Part shown: piece by piece, positions 8,338 through 17,456 of the stretch
Layout: each line of letters begins with the position of its first letter
How positions within the stretch are numbered: position 1 is the first letter of the stretch
Source of the DNA: an uncultured Candidatus Melainabacteria bacterium
GTDB taxonomy: Bacteria > Cyanobacteriota > Vampirovibrionia > Gastranaerophilales > Gastranaerophilaceae
Direction of reading: 5' to 3'
Assembly: GCA_947525005.1 (NCBI GenBank)
Contig: CANNUY010000007.1
Span: 1-64,000 of the forward strand
Length of the DNA: 64,000 nt
Translations under genes and position numbers: made by a program
Notes under the pieces: model-generated
Seen by the model: the letters and a program-made list of their open reading frames with translations, nothing else
Database searches by the model: none
Told to the model about the DNA's origin: nothing

Positions 8338-9258
8338 ATGTATAATGTTTCTTTGCGTATCCCCAACTTTTTTAGACAAAATTCTAATAATACAATCAAT
8401 TCTATAGTTAATGTTTTTAAAAAGAACAATAAACCAACAGCGGATAGAATTGTTTTGATGCAGATGGTTGAGAACTCTAAAAAGGTTATGGAGGAATATG
8501 GAACTCTTTTTAAGTCAAAAACATTAGAAACACTTTATCAGCCTGAATATCATTATCAAGGAATGTTGCCTCGAACAACATATATTATTGATAAAAAAAC
8601 GGGTCAAAAGAAAAAGATGATAATTACAAAATTTAAGCTTCATGGGTTACAAGAAGAACTTGATGAACGCTATACTGGTAGAACATTAGGATTTAAAAAT
8701 CTTGGATATAAGATGTTTGGAACAAGAGATGTAGCTGGAAATCCAACTCTGAAATATGGTGTAATGTGTTCTAAAGCAAATAATCGCTATGCAGGAACTC
8801 AAATCCGTTTAACACAGGTTGAGGTTGAACGAGCTATGCAACTTCATCAAGATAGTATTCCGTTACTATCATTGCCTGAGGCTTTGCCGTTTCATACTAT
8901 GATGGGTTTTAGACCAATTGAGAAAAATACAAAAGTTAGCACTGTCAGAGAAGTCGACCAAATAACAAAAAGATTAAAGAATTCTTGTTGTGTTGATGAG
9001 AAGTTTTTGACTCCTATTTTACATTATAAAGAGGGCGAATTTTATGTCGATGAAAATCAAACAGTCGCAAATGCATTATTACGCCATTTTAAAGATTTAA
9101 AAGACAGGGGTGTTGAGAGAAATTTTTTCTCAGAGTTCCCTGCAAATAATGTCGATATGGAATTAAGAGGAAAAGAATTAGAGGCATGGAAACAACGTGC
9201 AATTTCTCAACCTATATATTTAACAAAACAAGATTGTGATAAATTTACTAGAAAATAA
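8338..9258 (+). CDS. Hypothetical protein, possibly GNAT-like acetyltransferase
   Basis: 306 aa with an Asn-rich basic leader (RIPNFFRQNSNN). The central part ends in PFHTMMGFRPIE (~185-196), which resembles the end of a GNAT fold (A-x-x-F-Y-x-x-x-G-F); the preceding GTQIRLTQVEVERAMQ may correspond to the acetyl-CoA loop region, but no clear Q/R-x-x-G-x-G/A is visible. No signal peptide. The first ATG lacks a clear ribosome site. Acetyltransferase is a guess; existence as a gene is well supported by length and codon pattern. Confidence 0.6.
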   Translation: MYNVSLRIPNFFRQNSNNTINSIVNVFKKNNKPTADRIVLMQMVENSKKVMEEYGTLFKSKTLETLYQPEYHYQGMLPRTTYIIDKKTGQKKKMIITKFKLHGLQEELDERYTGRTLGFKNLGYKMFGTRDVAGNPTLKYGVMCSKANNRYAGTQIRLTQVEVERAMQLHQDSIPLLSLPEALPFHTMMGFRPIEKNTKVSTVREVDQITKRLKNSCCVDEKFLTPILHYKEGEFYVDENQTVANALLRHFKDLKDRGVERNFFSEFPANNVDMELRGKELEAWKQRAISQPIYLTKQDCDKFTRK

Positions 9259-9326
9259 AAGGTTTTAGTATATTTATTTGGAAATAAAAAGTTCTTATTA
9301 TTTGTGTGATTGAGTGGAAAATTTGC

Positions 9327-10405
<1,079 letters not shown>

Positions 10406-10438
10406 TTTCTAAACGGTTATAGTTTTTAAATAATCATA

Positions 10439-10478
10439 AAAAACGGGATTAAAGTTTTAACTTTAATCCCGTTTTGTT
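10439..10478 (+). terminator. Terminator of gapA
   Basis: A 14-bp stem (10441-10454 with 10461-10474) followed by TTTTG; the flanking A run means it could also work on the minus strand. Confidence 0.85.
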
Positions 10479-10536
10479 TAAATAAATCTTTTTTTAGGGT
10501 AAACCTATAAAATTTAAAGAGTAATTTTAGGGCAAA

Positions 10537-10785
10537 TTATGCTGTATAAACAACTGTTGAAAAGTCACCATTTCTAAGCATATTGTCAATTTTAGTTGCT
10601 GCTAAATCAATCTTTTCTTTAGTGGATAAACCGTCTGTCCTATATTTTTGTTCTAGTTTATCAATTTTTTGTTGTTGTTTATAGTTAATTCTTCGTTTAA
10701 CATAATTTCCGATTGGATCTGCAGGTTTTTTTCTTGGAGCAAAACCGTTACATGAAAATCCAACACCACCACATGTTTCAGCCAT
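10537..10785 (-). CDS. Small hypothetical protein with Cys-containing leader
   Basis: 82 aa. A near-perfect AAAGGAGG ribosome site seven bases before the ATG makes it convincing. The N-terminus MAETCGGVGFSCNGFAP has two Cys and aromatic-Gly units; the rest is a basic amphipathic helix (KQQQKIDKLEQKY). The F-x-C-N-G-F leader loosely recalls the F-x-G motifs of other proteins here. Function unknown. Confidence 0.6.
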   Translation of the reverse strand: MAETCGGVGFSCNGFAPRKKPADPIGNYVKRRINYKQQQKIDKLEQKYRTDGLSTKEKIDLAATKIDNMLRNGDFSTVVYTA

Positions 10786-10952
10786 AGAAACCTCCTTTCA
10801 CACACATTTGTTTAAAGTAATTTTTTTTAAGGTTTTTGCGTGTTTGTAAAGAGATTGTTACAAAGAATATGTTTTTATATTTTTAGAAAAGTAGAATTTA
10901 ATAACTTATCTGCAATTACTTAATGTTTGCTACTAATTCTAACTTAAGTTTT

Positions 10953-12347
10953 TTAATTGTCTTCTATTCTTAATGGTAAATTGATTATTACTTCACAGCC
11001 ATCATTTGATAACAAATTTATTTGTCCGTTATGTAATGTTATAATTTCTTTTACAATACTAAGTCCAAGCCCATTACCACCAAGTTCTCTGCTTCGGTTT
11101 TTATCGACTCTATAAAATTTATCAAAGACTTTATCAATATGTTCTTCGGGTATTCCAATCCCATAATCTTTTATTCTTAACTCTACTTTTTTATCTTTTG
11201 TATTAATTGTTACATCTATCTTATCGGTTTTTGAATATTTGATAGAGTTTGTCAAAATATTCATAATGGCTGTTTCTAATAATTGTGAATCGCCTAAAAT
11301 AGGGGTTAAGCCTTCTGGTTCAAAGTTTATAATTATATCATCAGATAAAATTTTAGAATTGTGGATTACACTATATATACAGTCCTCAAGGTTTATTGGA
11401 ATAAATTCAGTTTGTTTTGTAATTGTTTGGTGTTCAAGTTTTGAAATATCAATTATATTTAAAATTAAATTATTTAATCGTTTTGCGTTAAAATCAATAA
11501 TGTTTACGCAATCTTCTCCATCTTTATTTAATCCTTCGTTTGATTTCAAAAGTTCTGAGGCTAAGATTATGCTCGTCAAAGGGGTTTTAACTTCGTGAGA
11601 TATTCCAGCAAGCATTTCATTTTTTCTAAGTTCAATTTCTTTTAACTCATGGATTTTTTGTTTTAATTGCTTTGCCATATTGCTAATTGTTTTTGAATGT
11701 TCTGATAGCATACCTTTTTCTATAACGTATATTTCAGATTCAAGGTTGCCATTGATAATCTTTTTTGCGCTTTCTTGAAGTTTATCAAACGGAATTTTAA
11801 GGTCAAATATTAGATATAAAAATATTAAAATAATAGTTATAACACTTAATAAAAATGCAATTATAATGTTTTGTTGGTTACGTAAAAATGTTGTTATCAT
11901 ATTATCTTGCATCAATGCAATTTTTACTAAGTAGTTTTTGTTTTTAATAGTTATTAATCTCTTTTTTAGAACCATTTTTGTTTTTAATGTTGTGATATAA
12001 CTATCAAGTCCTTCTTCATTTTCTGTATTTAAGTCAAATAATTTTATATCAATATCATCTCTTGATGCACCAATGATTTTGCCAGTGTTATCTTGGACAA
12101 ACACAGCAATATCAGTATTTTTTAAAGATTGGCAAAATGTTTGAAGATTCTTAAAATCGTTATTTGAAATGAGTGGTGTTATTGCCCATTCAACCATTAG
12201 GAATTGGTGACCAATTTCTTCTCGTTCTTCAGCTATATATGAATTGTAGAACTTGAAAAACTGATTTGTTAATAGAATTAAACTTGTTGTGGTTAGTACA
12301 ACGATAGTTAGAATAAAATATAAGATATATTTAAAGTGTTTTTTCAT
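10953..12347 (-). CDS. Sensor histidine kinase
   Basis: 464 aa. Two transmembrane helices (~6-29 and ~160-181) flank a ~130-residue sensor domain outside the cytoplasmic membrane. A HAMP linker follows (~182-235), then the HisKA H-box LAGISHEVKTPLTS (phospho-acceptor His ~251), N-box, G1 DYGIGIP, F-box and G2 GGNGLGLSIV. It overlaps the response regulator gene by 17 bases and is therefore co-transcribed and translationally coupled. The signal sensed is unknown. The location opposite envelope glycosylation genes suggests an envelope stress or cationic-peptide sensor of the PmrB/PhoR kind, which is inference. Confidence 0.93.
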   Translation of the reverse strand: MKKHFKYILYFILTIVVLTTTSLILLTNQFFKFYNSYIAEEREEIGHQFLMVEWAITPLISNNDFKNLQTFCQSLKNTDIAVFVQDNTGKIIGASRDDIDIKLFDLNTENEEGLDSYITTLKTKMVLKKRLITIKNKNYLVKIALMQDNMITTFLRNQQNIIIAFLLSVITIILIFLYLIFDLKIPFDKLQESAKKIINGNLESEIYVIEKGMLSEHSKTISNMAKQLKQKIHELKEIELRKNEMLAGISHEVKTPLTSIILASELLKSNEGLNKDGEDCVNIIDFNAKRLNNLILNIIDISKLEHQTITKQTEFIPINLEDCIYSVIHNSKILSDDIIINFEPEGLTPILGDSQLLETAIMNILTNSIKYSKTDKIDVTINTKDKKVELRIKDYGIGIPEEHIDKVFDKFYRVDKNRSRELGGNGLGLSIVKEIITLHNGQINLLSNDGCEVIINLPLRIEDN

Positions 12348-13035
12348 TTAGTTTGTATCCAATTCCTCTTACAGATTCGATTTCAGCTCCTAAAATTTTG
12401 AGTTTACGTCTTAGGTTAAGTATTTGGACGTCAATCGCTCGCTCACTTACTTCGTATCCTGCATCACCTTTAAGGTGTAATAATAATTGATTTCTTGTGT
12501 AAACTCTGTTCGGTTCGCTTACAAATAAAACCAAAAGCTCAAATTCAGAGTATGTAAGATTAAGTTCTTCATTATTTATTATAGCACTTCTATTGAGCTT
12601 GTTAATCGTAAGGTTTTTATACTGTATTATTGAATTTGTATTTTTTTGGCTATCAACCTCTAATAATCTTAATTGGTTTCTGATACGGGCTATTAAGACT
12701 TTTGTGCTAAAAGGTTTTGTCATATAATCGTTTGCGCCAAGTTCTAATCCCATTACGATATCGCTTTCTTCATTTTTAGCAGTAATCATAATTATAGGGA
12801 TATTTTCTGTTAGTGGATTGCTTTTTGTTTTTTTACAGATAGTCAAACCGTCAACTTCTGGAAGCATCAAGTCTAACAATATCAAAGTTGGTGACCACTC
12901 GTCAATGCTTTTGAGAGCATCTGTACCGTTAAAAACTTTTTTTATATTTGTAAAACCGTTGGATTTTAGAGCCATTTCTATTAAATCAGAAATATCTCTT
13001 TCATCGTCTACAATTAATATTTTTGAGTTAAACAT
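12331..13035 (-). CDS. OmpR/PhoB-family response regulator
   Basis: 234 aa. Receiver domain with acidic pocket DDE (10-12), phospho-acceptor Asp ~55 in LILLDLMLP, Thr in MITAKN and Lys in MTKPF; then a winged-helix DNA-binding domain with the usual LTYSEFELL and VRGIGYKL motifs. Start fixed by GGGAGAATT before ATG. The direct-repeat site at 13069-13085 just upstream is of the spacing this family binds, so autoregulation and control of the divergent glycosyltransferases are plausible. Confidence 0.93.
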   Translation of the reverse strand: MFNSKILIVDDERDISDLIEMALKSNGFTNIKKVFNGTDALKSIDEWSPTLILLDLMLPEVDGLTICKKTKSNPLTENIPIIMITAKNEESDIVMGLELGANDYMTKPFSTKVLIARIRNQLRLLEVDSQKNTNSIIQYKNLTINKLNRSAIINNEELNLTYSEFELLVLFVSEPNRVYTRNQLLLHLKGDAGYEVSERAIDVQILNLRRKLKILGAEIESVRGIGYKLNEKTL

Positions 13036-13068
13036 AATTCTCCCTTATATAGTAATTTATAAAACTTT

Positions 13069-13085
13069 TGTTAGTTTTCTGTTAG
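13069..13085. promoter_or_regulatory. Direct repeat, candidate response-regulator box
   Basis: TGTTAG at 13069-13074 and again at 13080-13085, 11 bp apart (one helical turn), between the response regulator and the ArnC-like gene. OmpR/PhoB/PmrA regulators bind direct repeats with this period. A -10-like TAATAT lies at 13104-13109 on the plus strand. Confidence 0.5.
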
Positions 13086-13142
13086 GAATTATTAACAGTT
13101 ACCTAATATATTTTAATTACAATTAAAATAGAGGTTTTATAT

Positions 13143-14093
13143 ATGAAAGATACTAAGTTTGCTATAATTATACCATGTTTTAATGAGGAAGAAGTTCTTC
13201 CTACTACGATAAATAAATTAAAAGAACTTATGCACAATCTTATTCAAAAAAAAGTCGTTGCACCTGAGAGTTTTTTTGTTTTTGTTGATGACGGTAGCAC
13301 AGATAAAACTTGGGAAATATTAGAAAATGCTTCAAAGAATTCTTTTTGTTCATTAAAAGCATTGAAGTTTTCTAGAAACTATGGTAATCAGTCAGCAATT
13401 CTTGCAGGTTTAGATATGGCAAGAAAATTAGGTGTCGATGCTGTTTTGACGATTGATGCAGATTTGCAACAAGATATTTCAAAAATTGAAGAATTTATCC
13501 ACGCCTATGACGAAGGTTATGATATTGTAGCAGGGATTAGGAATAATTATAAGACATCTTGGTGGAAGAAAATGTTTTCTGCAATATTTTATAAAACTAT
13601 TAATCTTTTAGGTGTGAATTTGAACCCTAATCATTCGGAATTTCGTCTGATAAATAAAAAAACGCTTGATATTATTAGTAATTTCAAAGAACGTAACATC
13701 TTTTTACGTGGGTTGTTTAGCGATTTGGGGTTAAAAATAAAATGTATAAATTATGATGTATGTAAACGTGCTTTAGGTGAAAGCAAATTTTCGTTTATAT
13801 CATTGCTTAAGTTAGCGATGACAGGAATTGTTTCTTATTCAACATATCCTTTGAGATTTGTATTTTTGACAGGATTTATAATTTCATTGAGTTGTTTTAT
13901 TGTGGCATTTTTGATTTTGTTAGAACAAATCTTAAAAGTGGATTTAATATTTGAAATAGAGTTTTATAAGGTTTGGACTACGTTTATATCAGGTATTCAA
14001 ATTTTGTGTATAGGTATTATTGGAGAATATATAGGTCAAATTTTACTTGAGGTGAAAGGTCGACCAAGATATATTGTCGTTGAGGAATTATAG
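13143..14093 (+). CDS. Polyprenyl-phosphate glycosyltransferase, ArnC/GtrB-like
   Basis: 316-aa GT2 family membrane enzyme that moves a sugar from a nucleotide donor to a polyprenyl phosphate on the cytoplasmic face. The N-terminal Rossmann-type domain has IIPCFNEEEVLP, the metal-binding VDDGSTDKTW (~48-57) and DADLQQD (~104-110). Two transmembrane helices occupy ~235-260 and ~270-295. Ribosome site AGAGG. It is immediately followed, without gap, by an ArnT-like transferase that would use its lipid-linked sugar. The sugar cannot be told from sequence. Confidence 0.88.
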   Translation: MKDTKFAIIIPCFNEEEVLPTTINKLKELMHNLIQKKVVAPESFFVFVDDGSTDKTWEILENASKNSFCSLKALKFSRNYGNQSAILAGLDMARKLGVDAVLTIDADLQQDISKIEEFIHAYDEGYDIVAGIRNNYKTSWWKKMFSAIFYKTINLLGVNLNPNHSEFRLINKKTLDIISNFKERNIFLRGLFSDLGLKIKCINYDVCKRALGESKFSFISLLKLAMTGIVSYSTYPLRFVFLTGFIISLSCFIVAFLILLEQILKVDLIFEIEFYKVWTTFISGIQILCIGIIGEYIGQILLEVKGRPRYIVVEEL

Positions 14094-15719
14094 ATGAAAG
14101 AATTTGTTTTAAAACATAAAAAAATATTTTTTATAATGATGATTATTGTGGGAGTATATTTGTTGTATTTCCATAATATTTGGATGTATAAATTGTTAGA
14201 TGTAGATGAAACAAGATATGTAAATATGTCATCTACTATGTTTCACGATAAAGAATTTATGACTTTATATTTAAACGGTAAATTCTTTTTTGAAAAACCA
14301 CCATTATATTTTTGGATAGAAAACTTGTTTTTTGGATTGTTTGGTGGAGTATCAGAGGGTGTAGCACGTATTCCGATTGGTTTGCAATCGTTGTTTGCTG
14401 CTTTAGCCGTTTATTTTGCAGGTGCAAAGGTTGTTTCTAAAAAGTTTGGTTTGATTGTGGCTTGTATTTTAGGGACAAGTCTTGAATTTATTATTATGTC
14501 AAAGATTGCTATTTTGGATATGTTGTTGACTTCTTGTATCACAATATCTGTTTTTAGTGGGTTTATGACATATTTTGTACAAGAACAAAACAAAAAATAT
14601 TTTTGGTGGTTGTTCTATATCTTTTCAGGGTTAGCTGTTATGGCAAAAGGTATCCCTGGAGTTGTAGTTCCATTTGGGGTAATGTTTTTTGCAGGACTTT
14701 ATGCTAAGAATTTGAAAGAGTTTTTTAAACCAAAATATTTTGGATTGGGAACTTTGTTGTTCTTATTGATTGTATTACCTTGGCATATAGCTATGTTGCA
14801 TATTCATGGCAAATTGTTCTTTGACGAATATATTATAAAACATCATTTGTTGAGATTTATTGGTTCAGATGTTATACATAGAGAACGTCCATTTTTATTC
14901 TATATTCCAATTTTAGCGTGGGGATTTTTCCCTTGGGTATTCTCATTTGTTTCAATGCTCGTTGAAAAATGTAGAGGATTTAGATATAGAGCTTATGAAA
15001 CATTAGAGAATAAGGACAGATTTGTTGCTTTATCAATAATTGGTGCATTGTTTACTATGTTGTTCTTTTCTGTTTCAGGAACAAAATTAGTTACGTATAT
15101 TCTTCCAATGTATCCGTTTTTAGCAGTAATATTAGCTAATTATTGGTGTGAAGACGGTTGTTCAAAAATATTTAAAATATTCTCACAAGTTTTGAATTCG
15201 ATTTTAATATTGGTAGGATTTGTAATCCTTATTGCGAGAAGTTATCTTCCGTTTGATTTATACAACACTGTTTCTGAATTGAAATTTGTTGGTATGTCAC
15301 TTTGTATAGTTGCTGGTGGCTTAGGTGTTGTGTTTGCAAAAGATGGTAAAAAGTTAAAATTGTTCACTGTATATACCGTTTTAATGGTGCTTTTGAGTGC
15401 ATTTGGAACTCATCATTTTTTCAATATTAATGCAAAATTTGGTCAAAATGATTTGATTGAATATGCACAGATTGCAAAGGCTCAGAATAAGAAGATAGTT
15501 GGTTATAAAACAGGTAAGAAGTATAGTTTAATATATTATTCAGGAGCTAAAAAAGTGTTGTTCTTAGGTGAAGATGATGAGTATTTAGTTCCACAGTATT
15601 TGAATAATAAATCAAACCTTGTGATTATAAAAAATAAAGATTTTAAGAAATTGAAATTTAAGTATACTGTTGTGAAAAGGGGCGTTAAATATTCTATTGT
15701 GACTTCTGCTTCTCTTTAA
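14094..15719 (+). CDS. ArnT/PMT-family lipid-linked sugar transferase
   Basis: 541 aa with about a dozen transmembrane helices; GT39/GT83 (PMT_2) type. The N-terminal outer loop has LLDVDETRYVNMS (the conserved D-E-x-R-Y of ArnT) and FFEKPPLYFWIE. Such enzymes transfer a sugar from polyprenyl phosphate to lipid A or protein at the outer face of the inner membrane. It starts directly after the ArnC-like gene stop, so the two are one transcript. ArnT on lipid A is one reading; glycosylation of another envelope acceptor is equally possible. Confidence 0.87.
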   Translation: MKEFVLKHKKIFFIMMIIVGVYLLYFHNIWMYKLLDVDETRYVNMSSTMFHDKEFMTLYLNGKFFFEKPPLYFWIENLFFGLFGGVSEGVARIPIGLQSLFAALAVYFAGAKVVSKKFGLIVACILGTSLEFIIMSKIAILDMLLTSCITISVFSGFMTYFVQEQNKKYFWWLFYIFSGLAVMAKGIPGVVVPFGVMFFAGLYAKNLKEFFKPKYFGLGTLLFLLIVLPWHIAMLHIHGKLFFDEYIIKHHLLRFIGSDVIHRERPFLFYIPILAWGFFPWVFSFVSMLVEKCRGFRYRAYETLENKDRFVALSIIGALFTMLFFSVSGTKLVTYILPMYPFLAVILANYWCEDGCSKIFKIFSQVLNSILILVGFVILIARSYLPFDLYNTVSELKFVGMSLCIVAGGLGVVFAKDGKKLKLFTVYTVLMVLLSAFGTHHFFNINAKFGQNDLIEYAQIAKAQNKKIVGYKTGKKYSLIYYSGAKKVLFLGEDDEYLVPQYLNNKSNLVIIKNKDFKKLKFKYTVVKRGVKYSIVTSASL

Positions 15720-15720
15720 G

Positions 15721-16069
15721 GTCTTTGTAGGGATTCTTCGCTTGCATTAAAGAAGTACTTGCAAACCACTCTGAATGACGTTTTATGTTTACATAACTGT
15801 TGATTTATGGATTGCCACAAATTTGCGTTGCAAATTTTCGCAATGACGGTTTAAAATTATCATGGACAGTAGTGGAAATAAATTCAGGATGACGCCAAAA
15901 ACAAACATAATGCGTCATTCCGAACTTGCGAATTTACGGACGGACGACACGAAGTTAGTCCGGATAGTGAACAGATTGAGCCGACTGTGACAACGTCACA
16001 AAAGGTGAAACTCTGTGAGCGTGGAGTAAATTCAAGACTGATTCGGAATCCCTGCGTACATATAAAAAT
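15721..16069. repeat. Gene-free 350 bp with dispersed MITE-like repeat
   Basis: Contains several fragments (GGGATTCTTCGCTTGCAT, CTCTGAATGACG, CGCAATGACGG) and one compact unit, 15917-16049, bounded by inverted ATTCCGAA / TTCGGAAT. The core of that unit (~15957-16035) is found again, inverted and ~85-90% identical by eye, at 45510-45600. No gene is supported. Confidence 0.7.
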
Positions 16070-16924
16070 CTATTCAACTGACTTAAAATCTGTAATAACA
16101 AATCCCATATCTTTTATTTTTTCAATAAGTTCTTTATCTTGTGTGATTTCAAACTCAACAGAGTGATTGTCACGTTTTCCATTAGCATACAGGCATGGGT
16201 GGATTAGTGATTCAACAAGTTTGTTATCCCTCTTGATGCTCTTTAATCCATAGTATAGGCTTTTATTACTCATCATTAGGGTATAAAGTACTCCGATTTG
16301 ATAGTCATTTGTTTTTAAGTTGTGTTTTTTTACAACAGGTCTATTTATGAAGGTAAACGTGTTTAGAAGAATGTTTTTTAAAATATTTATTGCGAATTCT
16401 TTATTAACAGTTGCCTTTAAATTCGGTACAATATAAGGTTTTTCGCCTTGTGTTCTTACAAATGGAATTTTGTATTCTTGCGCTAGTTTGCAAACTAATT
16501 TAAAGATAGGTGGTATTGCGTGTGTGTGAACATGTGAATCAATATGTGATATATTTGGGTAAACATTTAATATTTTCTCTATTTGTGTACGGAATTCTTG
16601 TTCTATTTGGTTAAGAAACTCTTTCCTTTTTGCTCCGTAAGATTTAAGAATTAAACTGATATAAGAATTATTGAATTCATTATGATTATCACAAAGCAAA
16701 TTAAGTCCATTTGAAAGTGCTGTTCCTTCAATAATATTCAAATGAACACCTACGCTTAGACCTTGAGTTTGTGGAATAATTCTTGAAATCGCATCATCAA
16801 ATGCAATACCGTTTGCTGTAAGACTTGTGCTTTTTAATAGACCAATTTTAAATCCTTCTAAGACTGCATCATTAAAGGCTTCGCTCATTCCAAAATCGTC
16901 TGCATTTAATATGAATTGGTTCAT
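16070..16924 (-). CDS. YdjC/ChbG-family carbohydrate deacetylase
   Basis: 284 aa. The N-terminal ILNADDFGMSEAFNDA carries the conserved D-D-x-G; later HLNIIEG and HIDSHVHTH supply the metal-binding histidines of the family. These enzymes remove N-acetyl groups from chito-oligosaccharides or lipid-linked sugars. With the ArnC-, ArnT- and GtrA-like genes around it, a role in modifying a lipid-linked sugar (as HpnK or ArnD do) is more likely than chitin use. GAGGA lies upstream of the ATG. Divergent from gtrA. Confidence 0.88.
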   Translation of the reverse strand: MNQFILNADDFGMSEAFNDAVLEGFKIGLLKSTSLTANGIAFDDAISRIIPQTQGLSVGVHLNIIEGTALSNGLNLLCDNHNEFNNSYISLILKSYGAKRKEFLNQIEQEFRTQIEKILNVYPNISHIDSHVHTHAIPPIFKLVCKLAQEYKIPFVRTQGEKPYIVPNLKATVNKEFAINILKNILLNTFTFINRPVVKKHNLKTNDYQIGVLYTLMMSNKSLYYGLKSIKRDNKLVESLIHPCLYANGKRDNHSVEFEITQDKELIEKIKDMGFVITDFKSVE

Positions 16925-16984
16925 CTATTATTTATCCTCATATTTTGTTATATGTTATAATAACAAAAATGAGGTATGAATTCA

Positions 16985-17380
16985 ATGAATACGTGGTTTA
17001 AGATAGATGAAAAAATAAGGTTCTTAATAATTGGAAGTTTGAATGCTTGCATATCTTATTTTATTTATGCGTTGATTTGTTTTCTCTTTGGAAAAGAAAT
17101 TTATCAGTTAGCGTTAGTTTTAGCTTGGGTATTATCTTCTGTATCATCATTCTTTATGCAAAAATTATTAGTTTTTCAAACAAAAGGTAATTATATAAAA
17201 GAATATATAAAATGTTGTGGAACTTGGTTTGTTTCCTATCTTGTAAATGCGTTTATACTTGAAATGTTTGTTTCTAAAATTCATTTAAACGTATATATTT
17301 CTCAATTTATAGCAACTTTTATGGCTGCAGTTGTTACTTATGTGTTTTTTAAAGTCTTTGTGTTTATTAAAAAATGTTAA
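16985..17380 (+). CDS. GtrA-like membrane protein
   Basis: 131 aa, four transmembrane helices, with the family hallmark FLIIGSLNACISYFIY near the N-terminus. GtrA-type proteins are thought to flip or help flip polyprenyl-linked sugars. I chose ATG 16985 because GAGGT is at 16971-16975; ATG 16976 in the same frame would add three residues but leaves no spacing. A TATAAT box is at 16956-16961. It shares a divergent promoter region with the deacetylase and completes the envelope-sugar set. Confidence 0.85.
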   Translation: MNTWFKIDEKIRFLIIGSLNACISYFIYALICFLFGKEIYQLALVLAWVLSSVSSFFMQKLLVFQTKGNYIKEYIKCCGTWFVSYLVNAFILEMFVSKIHLNVYISQFIATFMAAVVTYVFFKVFVFIKKC

Positions 17381-17456
17381 TGTTTGAAGTGTTATATGTC
17401 AAAAAACCTTGATGAGTTTACTTATTTAAATAAGTAGTAAATTAAAGGTTAGTTAC

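Noticed and set aside
11239..11598. 119-codon plus-strand frame inside the histidine kinase gene
   Set aside because: It lies wholly antisense to HATPase-coding sequence and lacks start signals; long antisense frames are common here and were left out throughout.
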